Positions 44,175-54,929 of a stretch of DNA of 64,000 nt are shown here, in pieces. A model generated the notes under the pieces. That model did not search any database and had not been told where the DNA came from. It saw only the letters and a list, made by a program, of their open reading frames with translations. The position numbers were made by a program, and so were the translations under genes. Within the stretch, counting starts at the first letter, position 1, and every line of letters begins with the position of its first letter. Origin of the DNA: Lithospermum erythrorhizon (lineage: Eukaryota > Streptophyta > Magnoliopsida > Boraginales > Boraginaceae); assembly GCA_019722365.1 (NCBI GenBank), contig JADFUC010001541.1, forward strand, positions 88,572 through 152,571, given 5' to 3'.

Positions 44175-45090
44175 CTGACATCATGAACATGTTTAAATTG
44201 TCTATTTTCGATTACATTTATATAAAATTTGTTGTATGAATAGATTTTATATAATTTTCATGTTTATATATTGTTGATCATGGATATATATTATGAAAAA
44301 TTGATCCATGAACTTATATGTTTATTATACATTGTTCAAGTTCATCATAATTTTAATTTTGATGATTTGAAATTAAATTTGTGTTTCATGAATTGAAAGG
44401 ATTTTAAAAACATGTTTTGATTGAAATCTAAACGCTTTTATTAGATTGAGGTTTTTAAGCGTATAAAGCACCTGACGGATTTGTTCCTGAACTCCAGATT
44501 ATATCAAAACAATATCCATGAAATTTCATAATTTTTGGATGGTTCATGTATCCCAATTTTTTTTTGATTTTGGAAGTATTAATTGAATAATTAATTATTG
44601 AAATAGTTCAAGAAAATTGTGTGGAATGTCTGTGAAAAATTTCAGAATTTTTGGATGAGTTTAAGGCCTTCAAATCATTTTTCCCCAAACATTCAATTGA
44701 ATCGAGGAACTGGAAATTATGAATGGAGGCGCGACTCAAGGGAGGCCCTTCGGCCGTCCGGTACAAACGGGAGGGTCCAGCCCACCGTTGACGCCGCTTG
44801 GACGTGAGCCGCCGGAGGTCCGGCAGTGTCGCCGGTCGACGGTCAATGCATCGTCGCCTTCGTCGTTTTCCGGGGATTAGGTTGTTACAAAACCCTAATT
44901 CGTTTTTAAAAATGTTAATTTCGGTTTTTTGTAAATTATTATCATTTTATTATTATGATAATTGTAATTATCAATTTTGGTGATAATAAATTTAATTCAA
45001 TAATCTCTTTCATTATTTATCCTTTTGTAAATATATTTAGTCAAGGATAGAATCATGTTAATCTATATTCAGTTAAAAATATAATTATAT
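44175..45090 (+). other. Interior of the copia-like element, left part
   Basis: AT-rich sequence with a GC-rich island at about 44725-44880. The short open frames there are not recognisable as gag or any known domain. Confidence 0.5.
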
Positions 45091-47617
45091 TGTAATATCC
45101 CGCCACGCTTTAAAAAAAAAAATTTAGTTTTCGCCGACGGTGACCCGGGATAGTATAATTTTATTCGATGATAATATTATTTCGCAAAATTTTTGAAATG
45201 TAATTTCATTTATAATTTAGTAGTGTTTGCCATGGGAAGAATTTTATCTGAAATCGGTTCATGGAGATTAAGTACGATAAGCGGAGAATTAACCGAAAAC
45301 CGAACGGGACTCGATTTTTTTTTTATAAATATCTTGTAAGCTTATCCTCCACATCATCAAACACTTCACCATTTTCATCTTGTTCCATTTTGGCCGAGAT
45401 ATTTCTCCCCTCAAAACCGCTTTCAGAGAATATTGTTCTCTTCTATCATTCTCTTCGAAAGGCGTAAGAAATTTCAAGTCTTTCGAGATATTTCTTGGCT
45501 TGGTGATAGTTGACTTTAGTTGACTTTACATAATTGGAATTCTTATGATAAATCTTATTATGGGTTCTCGCGGACGATATATGTCGGCTTAATTCGTGAT
45601 TTGGGAGGTCGCTTGAGGATGTTACGGCCGGGTTGACTTTAGGTTTTCAAGGCTGACTTTTTTATGATATTTTTATAAAACTTTAAAATGCAGGGAGGTT
45701 ACACGACCTTTATTATAATAAGTATGACAAGTAAATTTAACATTAAAATTTATTAAAGGCATAATAAAAAGTGAAATTTCCAAGTCGAAATATAATTGAT
45801 ATTTCTCGGAGCATAGATTGTTAATTATGGACTTGATGATTAATTAGAATGACTTATAAGTTGAGTTGTAGTGAGAAAGTGATAAGATGGAATTTAGCGC
45901 GGGATCGATTGGTCAGGTCCGGCTGGATTATAATTGATAGTTTATCCGCCGTTTATACCATTTATAAATAGTTCCCTAAGAATCGTTATGTATCATCTAG
46001 AACGCCGGTATAAGAATAGGTTTTGATCATACTTTCTCGGGTATTTTGTTAGGCTGCTAATCGTGGAAAAGGGCGCTACCTTGATTGTCTTTCTCGGCGT
46101 TTCAGAGCGCCAGAGTAGTACTTATCTCACGGGCGCTACTTTTTTACGCATTCTACTCGACGGTGATATACATGTTGGTCAGCTAAAGCGATTATGCGAG
46201 AATGATGTACATGTCATCAGGTTATGATTATGAGAATTTATATACATGTAATCGGTTGTTACGTGATTGTGTTTCATATACAAGATTACGGCGTAGCAAA
46301 TTGAACTCCCCACTTATATTTCGACTACGCGGCCTTTGCCTACACTATTATATTATGTGACGGCGGCACTTTTTGATATGTTTGTATTCTTGTCGGCGAT
46401 CGTGATTGATTTTACGACAAGTGGACGTTTTTAGTCAAGGTCAGAATACTCTTTCGGGGAGTGTAGCAGTTGCTCGGGGATATACGAGTTCGAGGCCTGA
46501 AAAGTATCAGCTTACCTATATAGCTGATTACTAGTGATTAGGCGACTCTCTTCGCAGATATGTGACGCTATTGGCCCTATACTACGGTATAGCGCTAGCG
46601 GTTTGGCCTATACTTCTGTGATAAGAAATGTACGACTTCTTTGACCGCTTGGCCGCAGTATCAAGTGGGCCCTATACTACGGTATAAATACAAGGGTTTG
46701 GCCTTTATACTGCAGTATGAGAGCGGTATGAGTCTTTTGATCACTTTGTCAAGCAGCATTGTCGATGTGGCCCTATACTACGTATACATAAGGTTTTACC
46801 TTATACTTCGTATAAGAAGCGGTGTTTATTAGCGGTTGATCCATTCCCCGGCAGTGTATCTGATTGAGTATATGCGCATTAGAGGTTGGTATACGGTGGA
46901 TATTTGAGATAGAAGGCATTTACTCAGATTTATAGTCGATGCTGAGTCTCCGTGATCTCATTGGGCTTTATCAGGTGCTTTATCGGTATCTTCTATTATA
47001 TCTTAACACGTTATGCCCGAGACCTTCGAAACCTTATTGTATGACCTCATTAGATAGTCTCGGATATATCTATATTATTCATATTTGATTATTAAATTCT
47101 CGACTATCTTGCTCAGATGTAAAGCTCACCCCTGCAGCAGCTTCACTAAGCTCGCGCTTATACCCCTTTCGCCATGGGCGGCATTTTCATTTGTGCCAGT
47201 TGACAGTGGCTGGAGCCAAGAGGTCATTGGAGAGTTTGTTCCGAAAATAGGTGAGCATCGCGGCCGAGGATCCTCACAAATTTCATTTTGATGCTATTGT
47301 CAACCGCTATCATTGTATTTCTTGAAATCTTAATTGCCGGTAGTCATTTTGTATTCGTGATACAAGACGTATCATCTGCTAGAAATTTTCGTTTATTACT
47401 TTATTTTGGGATATGTTGTGTATATATTTATGGGTCGGGTCAAGCTACTATCACCGACGGATTATAAATTTTAAAACTGCTTGATTTGGGAAACTTAATT
47501 GTGACTACATTTTTGGATGAAACGAATTTTGTTTTAAACTGAGTCGTTCATCGGGTTGGTGACTCTGGTGTTCCGGATTTTAATGACTCTCACTGTATGC
47601 CGACTGGGCGGATTACA
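45091..47617 (+). repeat. 5' LTR of the chromodomain element
   Basis: Pairs with 52325-54929. It holds a poly(A) run near its start, a set of three ~97-bp sub-repeats at 46572-46830 and, near the end, the conserved phrase GACTGGGCGGATTACA. Confidence 0.9.
46572..46830 (+). repeat. LTR sub-repeats with palindromic TATAC..GTATA units (left copy)
   Basis: GGCCCTATACTACGGTATA recurs at about 46572, 46669 and 46769, alternating with GGTTTGGCCTATACTTC-type units. TATACTACGGTATA is a near-perfect inverted repeat. The same array occurs in the other LTR at 53854-54105. Confidence 0.8.
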
Positions 47618-47621
47618 ATTT

Positions 47622-47632
47622 TGGTATCGAGC
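47622..47632 (+). promoter_or_regulatory. Primer-binding site of the chromodomain element
   Basis: TGGTATCGAGC lies five bases after the LTR end. It is the initiator methionine tRNA complement TGGTATCAGAGC with one A missing. Confidence 0.85.
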
Positions 47633-47741
47633 TAGGTTTCCATTTTGGGTTATTCAGGTGGTCGCGAGTCGACTTGTTTTCCTTGAGTCGCGAGTGGTGT
47701 CTTTGTTAAAAATCTCGAGTCTTTTTCTTTTGTTATGTAGA

Positions 47742-48780
47742 ATGTCGGCGGAACGCCACCTGCAGTACGCGGGCGGTAAATGGTGCTGTGAGGCAGCCAG
47801 AGTGGCCGAAATGGGTAGGGCATAGATGTCGATGAAAGCCAGCTGCGGACCAAATAGGTCCGGAGGTGCATTCTTCGGGAAAGGTGTTGAGACCTCGTGA
47901 GAGAGTGAACGCCAGCGGCCGAAAGCAGCCAGAGGCCGAATTCTGTGAGGAAGCGTTTGATCGCTCTCTCACAGGATCCTCCTCAAGTTTCTCAGTTCAC
48001 CAGAGCGCGCACTGGAGTTCATTCGATACGTAAGTCCATCTTTGAGCCAATGGGGACGCGGGGCTTGTATTTGTTTAAGTTTGCTACTTATGTACTTCAT
48101 GAGGCGCCTCTGCGATCGGAGAACCCGAGCGCATCTCTCGATCATGAGAGGGAGTGTTCATGTTTCCTCGAGCGCTTGCTGAGCTCTTCCTGACAACTAT
48201 TGCTTGAGACCCACATGGCGGCCTCTGAGTAGCCGATTTCATTGGACACAGGTTCGGAGGTCAGCCTTTATGAGTACAGACAGCTCAAAGGGATTTGTGC
48301 CGACTACTTCGATGTTTATCCAAAGAGAGTAAGAGACTACCAGGTTCGTGATGGCCTGGGACGTGGGAGACATTACCGTATCTCACCGATGGCTTTTTAC
48401 TAGTTTCCATGCCATGGCGAATGCACTCAAGTTATGGAAATGAGTTACAGAGCCGTGAGGCGAAGGATCGGCGAGAGTCGACTGGTGACTTTCTATTCCG
48501 GTAGGCCTTCTAGCTCTAGAGTTCGAGGAGTGACTACTCAGCCAGAGTCGCCCCGGGCAGAGTCACTTGCCCGGCCGCCTGAAGTTATTCCACTCAAGCC
48601 TTTCTATACCTGGCCACAGATCCGGCGGGGTTCGAGTAGTCTTCCTGGGTTCGAGCAAAGTGTCCGGCCGTTACTGCCAGGGTCGATTGGGCACAGTAAA
48701 GTTAGGATTGCCGCGAGGGTGGTCATATGTTATCGACGCCACAGCCTGTGACATCCGCCAAGGATCGGCCCCCAGCTTAT
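47742..48780 (+). pseudogene. gag of the chromodomain element
   Basis: An ATG at 47742 opens MSAERHLQYAGG; downstream the frame changes repeatedly. A zinc-knuckle-like stretch with TGTTATCGACGCCACAG lies near 48727, where gag should end, but its Cys/His pattern is out of frame. I assign gag by position between PBS and protease. Confidence 0.6.
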
Positions 48781-48939
48781 TGTAGAGAAGGCTAGTAGTC
48801 GTCAAGACTGCTCACTCACATGAGGCGGTTATCCCGTGGATGTCGCGGTGGTTTATTCACGTCGGGGGCCGGGATATGGAGTCAGTAGGACCTCGTGAGG
48901 AGCGCCGTGGCAAGCAACAGCGGAGCCGGTCGAGGCTTT

Positions 48940-49225
48940 ATTCATGCCGTTACTCATCGTGAGTTCCGTGATACCCCCTGCATACAGTACATTATTCCTT
49001 TGTGATATCGAGGCCAGGCGTTGTTTGATTCTCGGGGCTACGCATTCTTTTGTGTCTCGAAGTTTTCTTATTCCTCAAGTGATTCAGATGTCAAGGCGGC
49101 CTTTGCCCGTCTCTAATTTCGAGATTGTCGCCAGCAGGGGTCACGCGATTTGCATGAGACCGCCCTTGATTGTATATGGTCATCATTGTTTGTTGATTTA
49201 CTCATTCCGAGCTGATTTTTGATCT
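48940..49225 (+). pseudogene. Aspartic protease of the chromodomain element
   Basis: The frame at 48944-49222 reads CLILGATHSFVSRSFLIPQV. The family motif has DxGATHSFVS, so the catalytic Asp appears replaced (here I-L-G) or lost by a frame change. The later VYGHHCLLIYSF stretch fits the end of the domain. Confidence 0.75.
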
Positions 49226-49439
49226 TTGCTTCGTACGGATTGGTTCGAAAACATCATGCCGCTATTGATTGCCATCGGAAGGAGATTACTATGTCTGCAC
49301 ACTTTATATCCCATTTCCGCTGGCATGCAAAGATTTTTGGCTCTTCGAGTTTGTGCCGCACTGCGCTGTGAGGTTGATTCGGCGGCGGTTGATTTTTTGG
49401 GATATGTGGTTTATTTGAGGAGGGAAGAGAACAGACTGA

Positions 49440-50330
49440 AGATGCGTGTTGTTAGAGAGTTCAAGGATGTTTTTCCCCGAGGACTTACCGGATCGCCGTA
49501 ACGGAGACGTAATTTGCTATCGGGAGGTTGGTCTCGGTACGGCACCACTCTTCCACCGCATGTGATGGCTCCAAATTTAGCTGGGCAGAATCAAGGACTC
49601 CGCTATAGAATTGTTAGACAAGGATTTATCGCATCGGTTTTATCTCCGCAAGCGCACTAAATAAGAGTTCAGGAAAAGAAGGACGGTTCAACGAGGCCGC
49701 GGTGACGACTATAAAATGAATAAAGTGACCATTAAGAACCGATACCCACGCCTGACCTAATTTGCATTTGTTTGATCACCGAAGGATGCCAAGGTTTTCT
49801 CAAGATTGATTTGCGATCCGACATCATCGCCGAGGATCAAGGAGTGATATTCCAAATCGCTTCCGATTCAAGCATGACATTATGAGTTTATAGTGATGCC
49901 ATTTGGATTGACGAATGCACCGGCGGCCTTTATGGATTTGATGAACTGGGTATTTCGGGAGTATTTGGATGAGTTTGTGGTGGTATTCATTGATGATATT
50001 CTGATATATTCTGTAGGGAGGAGGAACACGAGAGAGGCATTTGCGCATTGTTTTGGGACTCGGTGACAAAGACCTCGGGGCCAGGCCAAGTTTTCCAACG
50101 TGAGTTTTGGTTGGCGGAAAGTGTACCCCGAGGCATGTTATTTCCGCGAGGGTATTTAAAGGATTTAATGTAAGGTGGAGGTCAGTGGAACACTGGGAGC
50201 TGCCCCACCAAGGGATCGAGCAGGAGCTGGGTTAATGGGTTATTACGTGAGATTCATGAATTTTCTTTGATCGCGACGCCATCGACCAAAGTTGACCAAA
50301 GAAAGGGATTCCGCGATCTGGGATGATGAT
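49440..50330 (+). pseudogene. Reverse transcriptase of the chromodomain element
   Basis: It begins with REFKDVFPRGLTGSP (about 49455). The core [17 protein letters not shown] starts at 49896, and the catalytic FIDD lies at 49985-49996 in [12 protein letters not shown]. These are textbook Ty3/gypsy RT motifs in order. Frameshifts lie before and after the core. Confidence 0.88.
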
Positions 50331-50379
50331 CGTGGAGATTGCTTCCGAATACTCAAAGAGAAGGACTGGCGCTCTCCAG

Positions 50380-50760
50380 CCAAGGCGATACCGTCCGGCT
50401 CCGAGGGCTACGTGATTTATAATGGCGTTTCCGCATCGTGATCAGCGCTGCTTACGCACGGGAAGTGTGATTGCCTATGCTTCCCCGACAATGAGGAACC
50501 ACGAGAAGAACTATCCGACCCATGATCTTGAGCTAGCGCATAGTCTTTGCGTTGGAAATTGCGAGACATTATTCAGATGTGGGTTAAATGCCGATTTTTA
50601 CCGATCATAAGAGTTTGGAAGATCTTCCAACGCAGATTTGAATTTGAGGAAGAGAGGCGGACGTGAGTCTATTAGCGATTATGACTTGACTATTGAGTAC
50701 CACCCAGGAAGGCAAATATAGTAGCCGATGCGCTGAAAGTAGAAAGTGGGAAATCAAAGG
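50380..50760 (+). pseudogene. RNase H of the chromodomain element
   Basis: The plus strand reads [20 protein letters not shown] and LELAHSL near 50468-50550, matching the conserved [14 protein letters not shown] segment of Ty3/gypsy RNase H. A tail YDLTIEYHPGK-like stretch follows at 50680. Confidence 0.82.
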
Positions 50761-50879
50761 ACCCCGAGAGTAGATTTAAACACTGAGTCGATTTGACGCC
50801 GGTAGCGACGGGAGATTTTCTACCATACGCAGAGTTCGACTCAAAGGTTGCGGATCGATCATATATCGCAACAAAGCAG

Positions 50880-51830
50880 ACGAGAGACTGCAGTTATTAG
50901 TAGGACGCGAGAATGGAGCGCATCGTATTTCACGCCGATGACTCGAGCCTCAAGATGAACGCGATTGTGTATACCGTATTCGAATGAGTCGGTAAGGGAG
51001 ATTCTTTGATGAGGCCCATAATACCTCAGAGTGTACACCCGGTAGTACAAAGATGTATCGTGATTTGAGGTTGACGACAGGCCGTGAACGGCAGTAGAGA
51101 TCGCAGAAGCCAGGGCAAAGTGCTTGGTTTGTCACAGCGGCCGAAAGATAGACATCCCGCCGGGTTTATCGCACTTTTCCTATTCCCGAGTGGACATGGA
51201 GAATACCATGGACTTCGTGGTTTAGCTTCCGAGGACGTTGAGGAGACATGATGGATTTGGGTGATTGCTGATAGGCTATCAAGTCGGGCTCATTTTCTAC
51301 CTATCGATCTATGGGGACGGGCCCCAGAGACTAACAAGATTTATGTGGACTGACAAGTAGATTGCACGTGATTCCAGTTGTCCATCATTTCGACCGCGAC
51401 TCTAGATTCACTTCGGTTCTCGGGAGGGGTTTCCGTGAGGCACCGGGGACTGTGAGTGGAGTTGGAGACATCTTTCATCCCCTGCATCGTCGGGCAACTG
51501 GTAGACGATACCTGACATCGAGGATATGCTCCGGCTCAGGTTCGAACTTCTCCGGAATCGGGACGATGAGTTGCCCAAGATAGAGTTCGCCTACAACAAA
51601 TGCCTATGCTAGTATCAGATGGCACCCTTTTGAGGCGGCCAGACATGAGTGCCGACTCCATTGTTGGAAACGAGGCAGTAGAGTAAGTTTCATTGCCTGA
51701 AGTCAGTCGAGAGTTCAAGAGAGCGGATCGGGGATTGATTCAAGAAGATCTAAGGACAGCCAGATAGTGTAAGAAACATGCGTATCATCGCAGAGTAGAC
51801 TTGTCGCTTGAGGTCGGCGACCGGTGTTCC
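50880..51830 (+). pseudogene. Integrase of the chromodomain element
   Basis: Pieces in changing frames include ENTMDFVV near 51200, a WVIADRLS-type segment near 51257, and LHVIPVVHHFDRDSRFTSVL at 51359-51420 (the second catalytic Asp region of the DDE core). HHCC motifs near 50880-51130 are blurred by frameshifts. Confidence 0.8.
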
Positions 51831-52196
51831 CGAGGGTATCTCCGTGAAATGAGCCGATGGCTGGGGAGAAAGTGAAGCTGAAATCTCGTTATATCGACCA
51901 TTTCCGAGATCTCGGGAGAGTTGGTTCGTGGCTTATCGGTTACGTTTCCGAGTTTAGATAGGATTCATAATGTGTTCTATGTGTCCTGCTTTGAGGAAGT
52001 ATATCCTCGACGAGTTTGATATTCTTAGTTTCACCTCCTGAGCCTGAGGAGGACCCCGACGCTTGAGGAAAGCACTGTGGAGATTTTGGACTGAAAGAGA
52101 AGGTTTTGAGGAGTAAGACAAGGGTTTAGTGAAAGTCCCAGGGAGGAATCAGTAAGAGGCGACTTGGGAGCGTGAGGACGAGATTTAGAAACTGAG
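51831..52196 (+). pseudogene. Integrase C-terminus and chromodomain-like tail
   Basis: SRIHNVFYVSCFEEVYP-type sequence (about 51953-52010) is the conserved block before the chromodomain in Del/Tekay elements. Further on KVLRSKTR and TWEREDEI-like pieces (52098-52190, frames shifting) fit the chromodomain tail that directs integration to particular chromatin. Confidence 0.75.
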
Positions 52197-52295
52197 CATC
52201 TCGCAATGAGTCGATGCGAAGCCGTTGTTTTTTTTATATGGTATTTTGTTTTTTGTGTTATTATATGTTCTTGGTTGTTTGGGTTGTTAAATTCT

Positions 52296-52324
52296 CGAGG
52301 TCGAAATTTTATTAGGTGGGTGAT
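52296..52324 (+). promoter_or_regulatory. Purine-rich tract before the 3' LTR
   Basis: GAGGTCGAAATTTTATTAGG plus TGGGTGAT lies directly before the LTR start at 52325, where the plus-strand primer of LTR retroelements is found. Confidence 0.6.
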
Positions 52325-54929
52325 TGTAATATCCTCACACGCTTTAAAAAAAAAAAAAAAAATTTACTTTTTCTGGGCTGACGGACCCGGGATAGTATAA
52401 TTTTATTCGATGATAATATTATTTCGTAAAATTTTTAGTCAATTTCATTTATAATTTAGTAGTGTTTAAGTGGAAGAATTTTATCTTTTGAAATCGCTCG
52501 TGAGATTTAAGTACGATACTGAGAATTAACCGAAACCGAATCTAGACTCGATTTTTTTTTTTATAAATATTCTTGCAGTTTATCTACATCATCAAACACT
52601 TCACCATTTCATCTTGTTCCATTTTTGGCCGAGATATTTTCCCCCGAACATTTTTTTCATTTCTCTTCAATTGTCGCCAAACTCAAACCGCTTGTAGAAT
52701 ATTGTCTTCTTCATCATTCTTCGAGTTAAGGTAAGAAATTTCAAAGTCTTTCGAGATATTTCTCGGGTTTTGAGATAGTTGACTTTAGTTGACTTACATA
52801 ATTGAATTTTATGATAAATCTTAGTTGGTTATGGGTTCCCGCGACGATATAAGCCGATGAATTGTGATTTGTAGGTCGCTTGAGGATGTTACATGGCCGG
52901 GTTGACTTTTAGGTTGCTGACTTTTTGAGGATATTTTATAAAACTTTAAAATGTGTAGGAGGTTACATTGGGACCTATTATAGTTATATGATGTTAAATT
53001 GGTGATTTAAAATTTATTAGTGGTGTTACGCTGAAAAAGTGAAATTTCCAAGCTGAGTTATAATTGATATTTCGGAGCATAGATTGTTAATTGTGGACCA
53101 GCTGATTAATTAGAATGACTTATAAGTTGAGTTGTAGTGAGAAAGTGATAAGATGGAATTTAGCGCGGATCGATTGGGTCAGGTCCGATTTCGATTATTA
53201 ATTCGAGAAGTTTATCCACAAGTTATACTCATTTATAAATAGTTCCCTAAGAATTGGTTATGTATCATCTTAGAACGCCGGTATAGTAATAATAGGTTTT
53301 GATCATACTTTCCGGGTATTTTGTTAGGCGTTGATCGCGGAAAAGTGGCGCTTACCTTGATTGTCTTCGCGGTGTTTCAGAAGCAAGACAAAATGAAGAT
53401 TTATCTCACGGGCGCATTTACGTATTTACCTTTGATTTGTGATACATGTTATCGGTGGTGTGATTATGTGAGAATGATGTACATGTCATTGTGTTATGAT
53501 TATGAGAATGATATATATGTAATTGTTGTTGTGTTACGATTGTGTTTCGGCAAGGCCAAGATTGCCGAGGTAACAATTAACTCCCACTTATATTTCGACT
53601 ATGTGGGCCTTGTCGGCACTATTATATTATGTGATTTGTGGGCACTTTTGATATGTTTGTGGCCTTGTCGGCGATTGTGATTGATTTTACGATTGTGGGA
53701 TGTTTTAGTCAGGCGTTGTAATACTTCTTTGGGAAAGAGTAGCTTGCTCGGGGATATTTACTTCTAGCTCGAGGCCTGGAAAGTATCGTAAAGCAATTCA
53801 TATAGTCGATTACTAGGATTAGGTACTCTTCCTTGTGATATGTGACGCTTATTGGCCCTATACTACGGTATAGCCAGGCGGTTTGGCCTTATACTCGGCA
53901 TAAAGAGCGTACGACTCTCACCGCTTTGTCAAGTATCAAGTTTACAAGGGCCCCATACTACCAGATACATGGCTGGCCTTATACTCGCATGAGAGCGTAT
54001 GAGTCTTTTGGATCACTTTGCTGTGTGCATTGTCATGTGGCCCCATAATACGGTATAATCCGCGGCGGTTTGGCCTATACTTCTGCAGATAAGAGCTTTG
54101 TGTTTATTAGCGGTCGATCCATTCCTCGCGTGTGCATTTGACTGAGTATACGCAAGATGTAGGTCAAGTATACAAAGTGAGATTCGAGATAGAAGGTGAT
54201 GACTAGATTTATAGTCGATGCTGAGTCTCTCGTGATTTACTAGTTATCAGGTGTTTTATCGAGACCTTCTATTATATCTTAACATGTTACGCTCGAGACC
54301 TTTCTTTCAAACCTTATCAGATGCACTGATTGTATAGTCCCGATATATGTGTATTATTCATATTTGATTATTAAATTCCGACTATCTCGTCTGCATGGTA
54401 AGTCTGCCACTCCCTCGGTGGTTAAGTTTCACTGCTTCTCGCGGCTTACACCCCTCTTTTCGCCATGGGCGGCATTTTCTATTTGTGCCAGTCGATTGTG
54501 TGGCTACTGGGAGCCAAGAGGCCGCTGGAGAGTTTGCTCGAAAGTACAAAAGTAGCATCGGACGGCCGAGGATCCTCACGCCTCATTTGATGTGTTGTCA
54601 ACCGCCATTGTTGTATTTCCTTTAAAATCTTAGCCTCTAATGGGTAGTCATTTTGTATCTGCGATACAAGACGTATCATTCAATAGAAATTTACCGCATT
54701 ACTTTATTTTTGGGATACGTTGGTATATATTTACGGGTCGGGTCGCTTCGAGCATCACCGATGGATTATAAATTTTACAACCGCTTTTGATTTTGGGAAA
54801 ACCTTAATTGTGATAACATTTTTGGATGAAACGAATTGTATTTTTTTTAAACCGAGTCGCCCATCGTTCGTGACTCCGTGTTCCGGATTTTAATGACTTC
54901 ACTGTATGGCCGACTGGCTTAATGTTACA
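52325..54929 (+). repeat. 3' LTR of the chromodomain element
   Basis: Pairs with 45091-47617, starting TGTAATATCCTCACACGC and ending GGCTTAATGTTACA. Differences from its partner are mostly short insertions and deletions. Confidence 0.9.
53854..54105 (+). repeat. LTR sub-repeats with palindromic TATAC..GTATA units (right copy)
   Basis: GGCCC(T/C)ATA-type units begin at about 53854, 53949 and 54039, with GGTTTGGCC units between, parallel to the array at 46572. Confidence 0.75.

Larger units (their letters stand above)
45091..54929 (+). mobile_element. Complete chromodomain Ty3/gypsy element (Del/Tekay-like), TSD TATAT/TATAC
   Basis: LTRs 45091-47617 (2527 bp) and 52325-54929 (2605 bp) both start TGTAATATCC and end TTACA. 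Flanks are TATAT (45086-45090) and TATAC (54930-54934). A methionine-tRNA primer site follows the left LTR and a purine tract precedes the right one. Protein fragments come in Ty3/gypsy order gag, protease, RT, RNase H, integrase, with a chromodomain-like end, as in Del/Tekay chromoviruses. Total 9839 bp. All frames are broken. It lies in the interior of the copia-like element. Confidence 0.88.
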
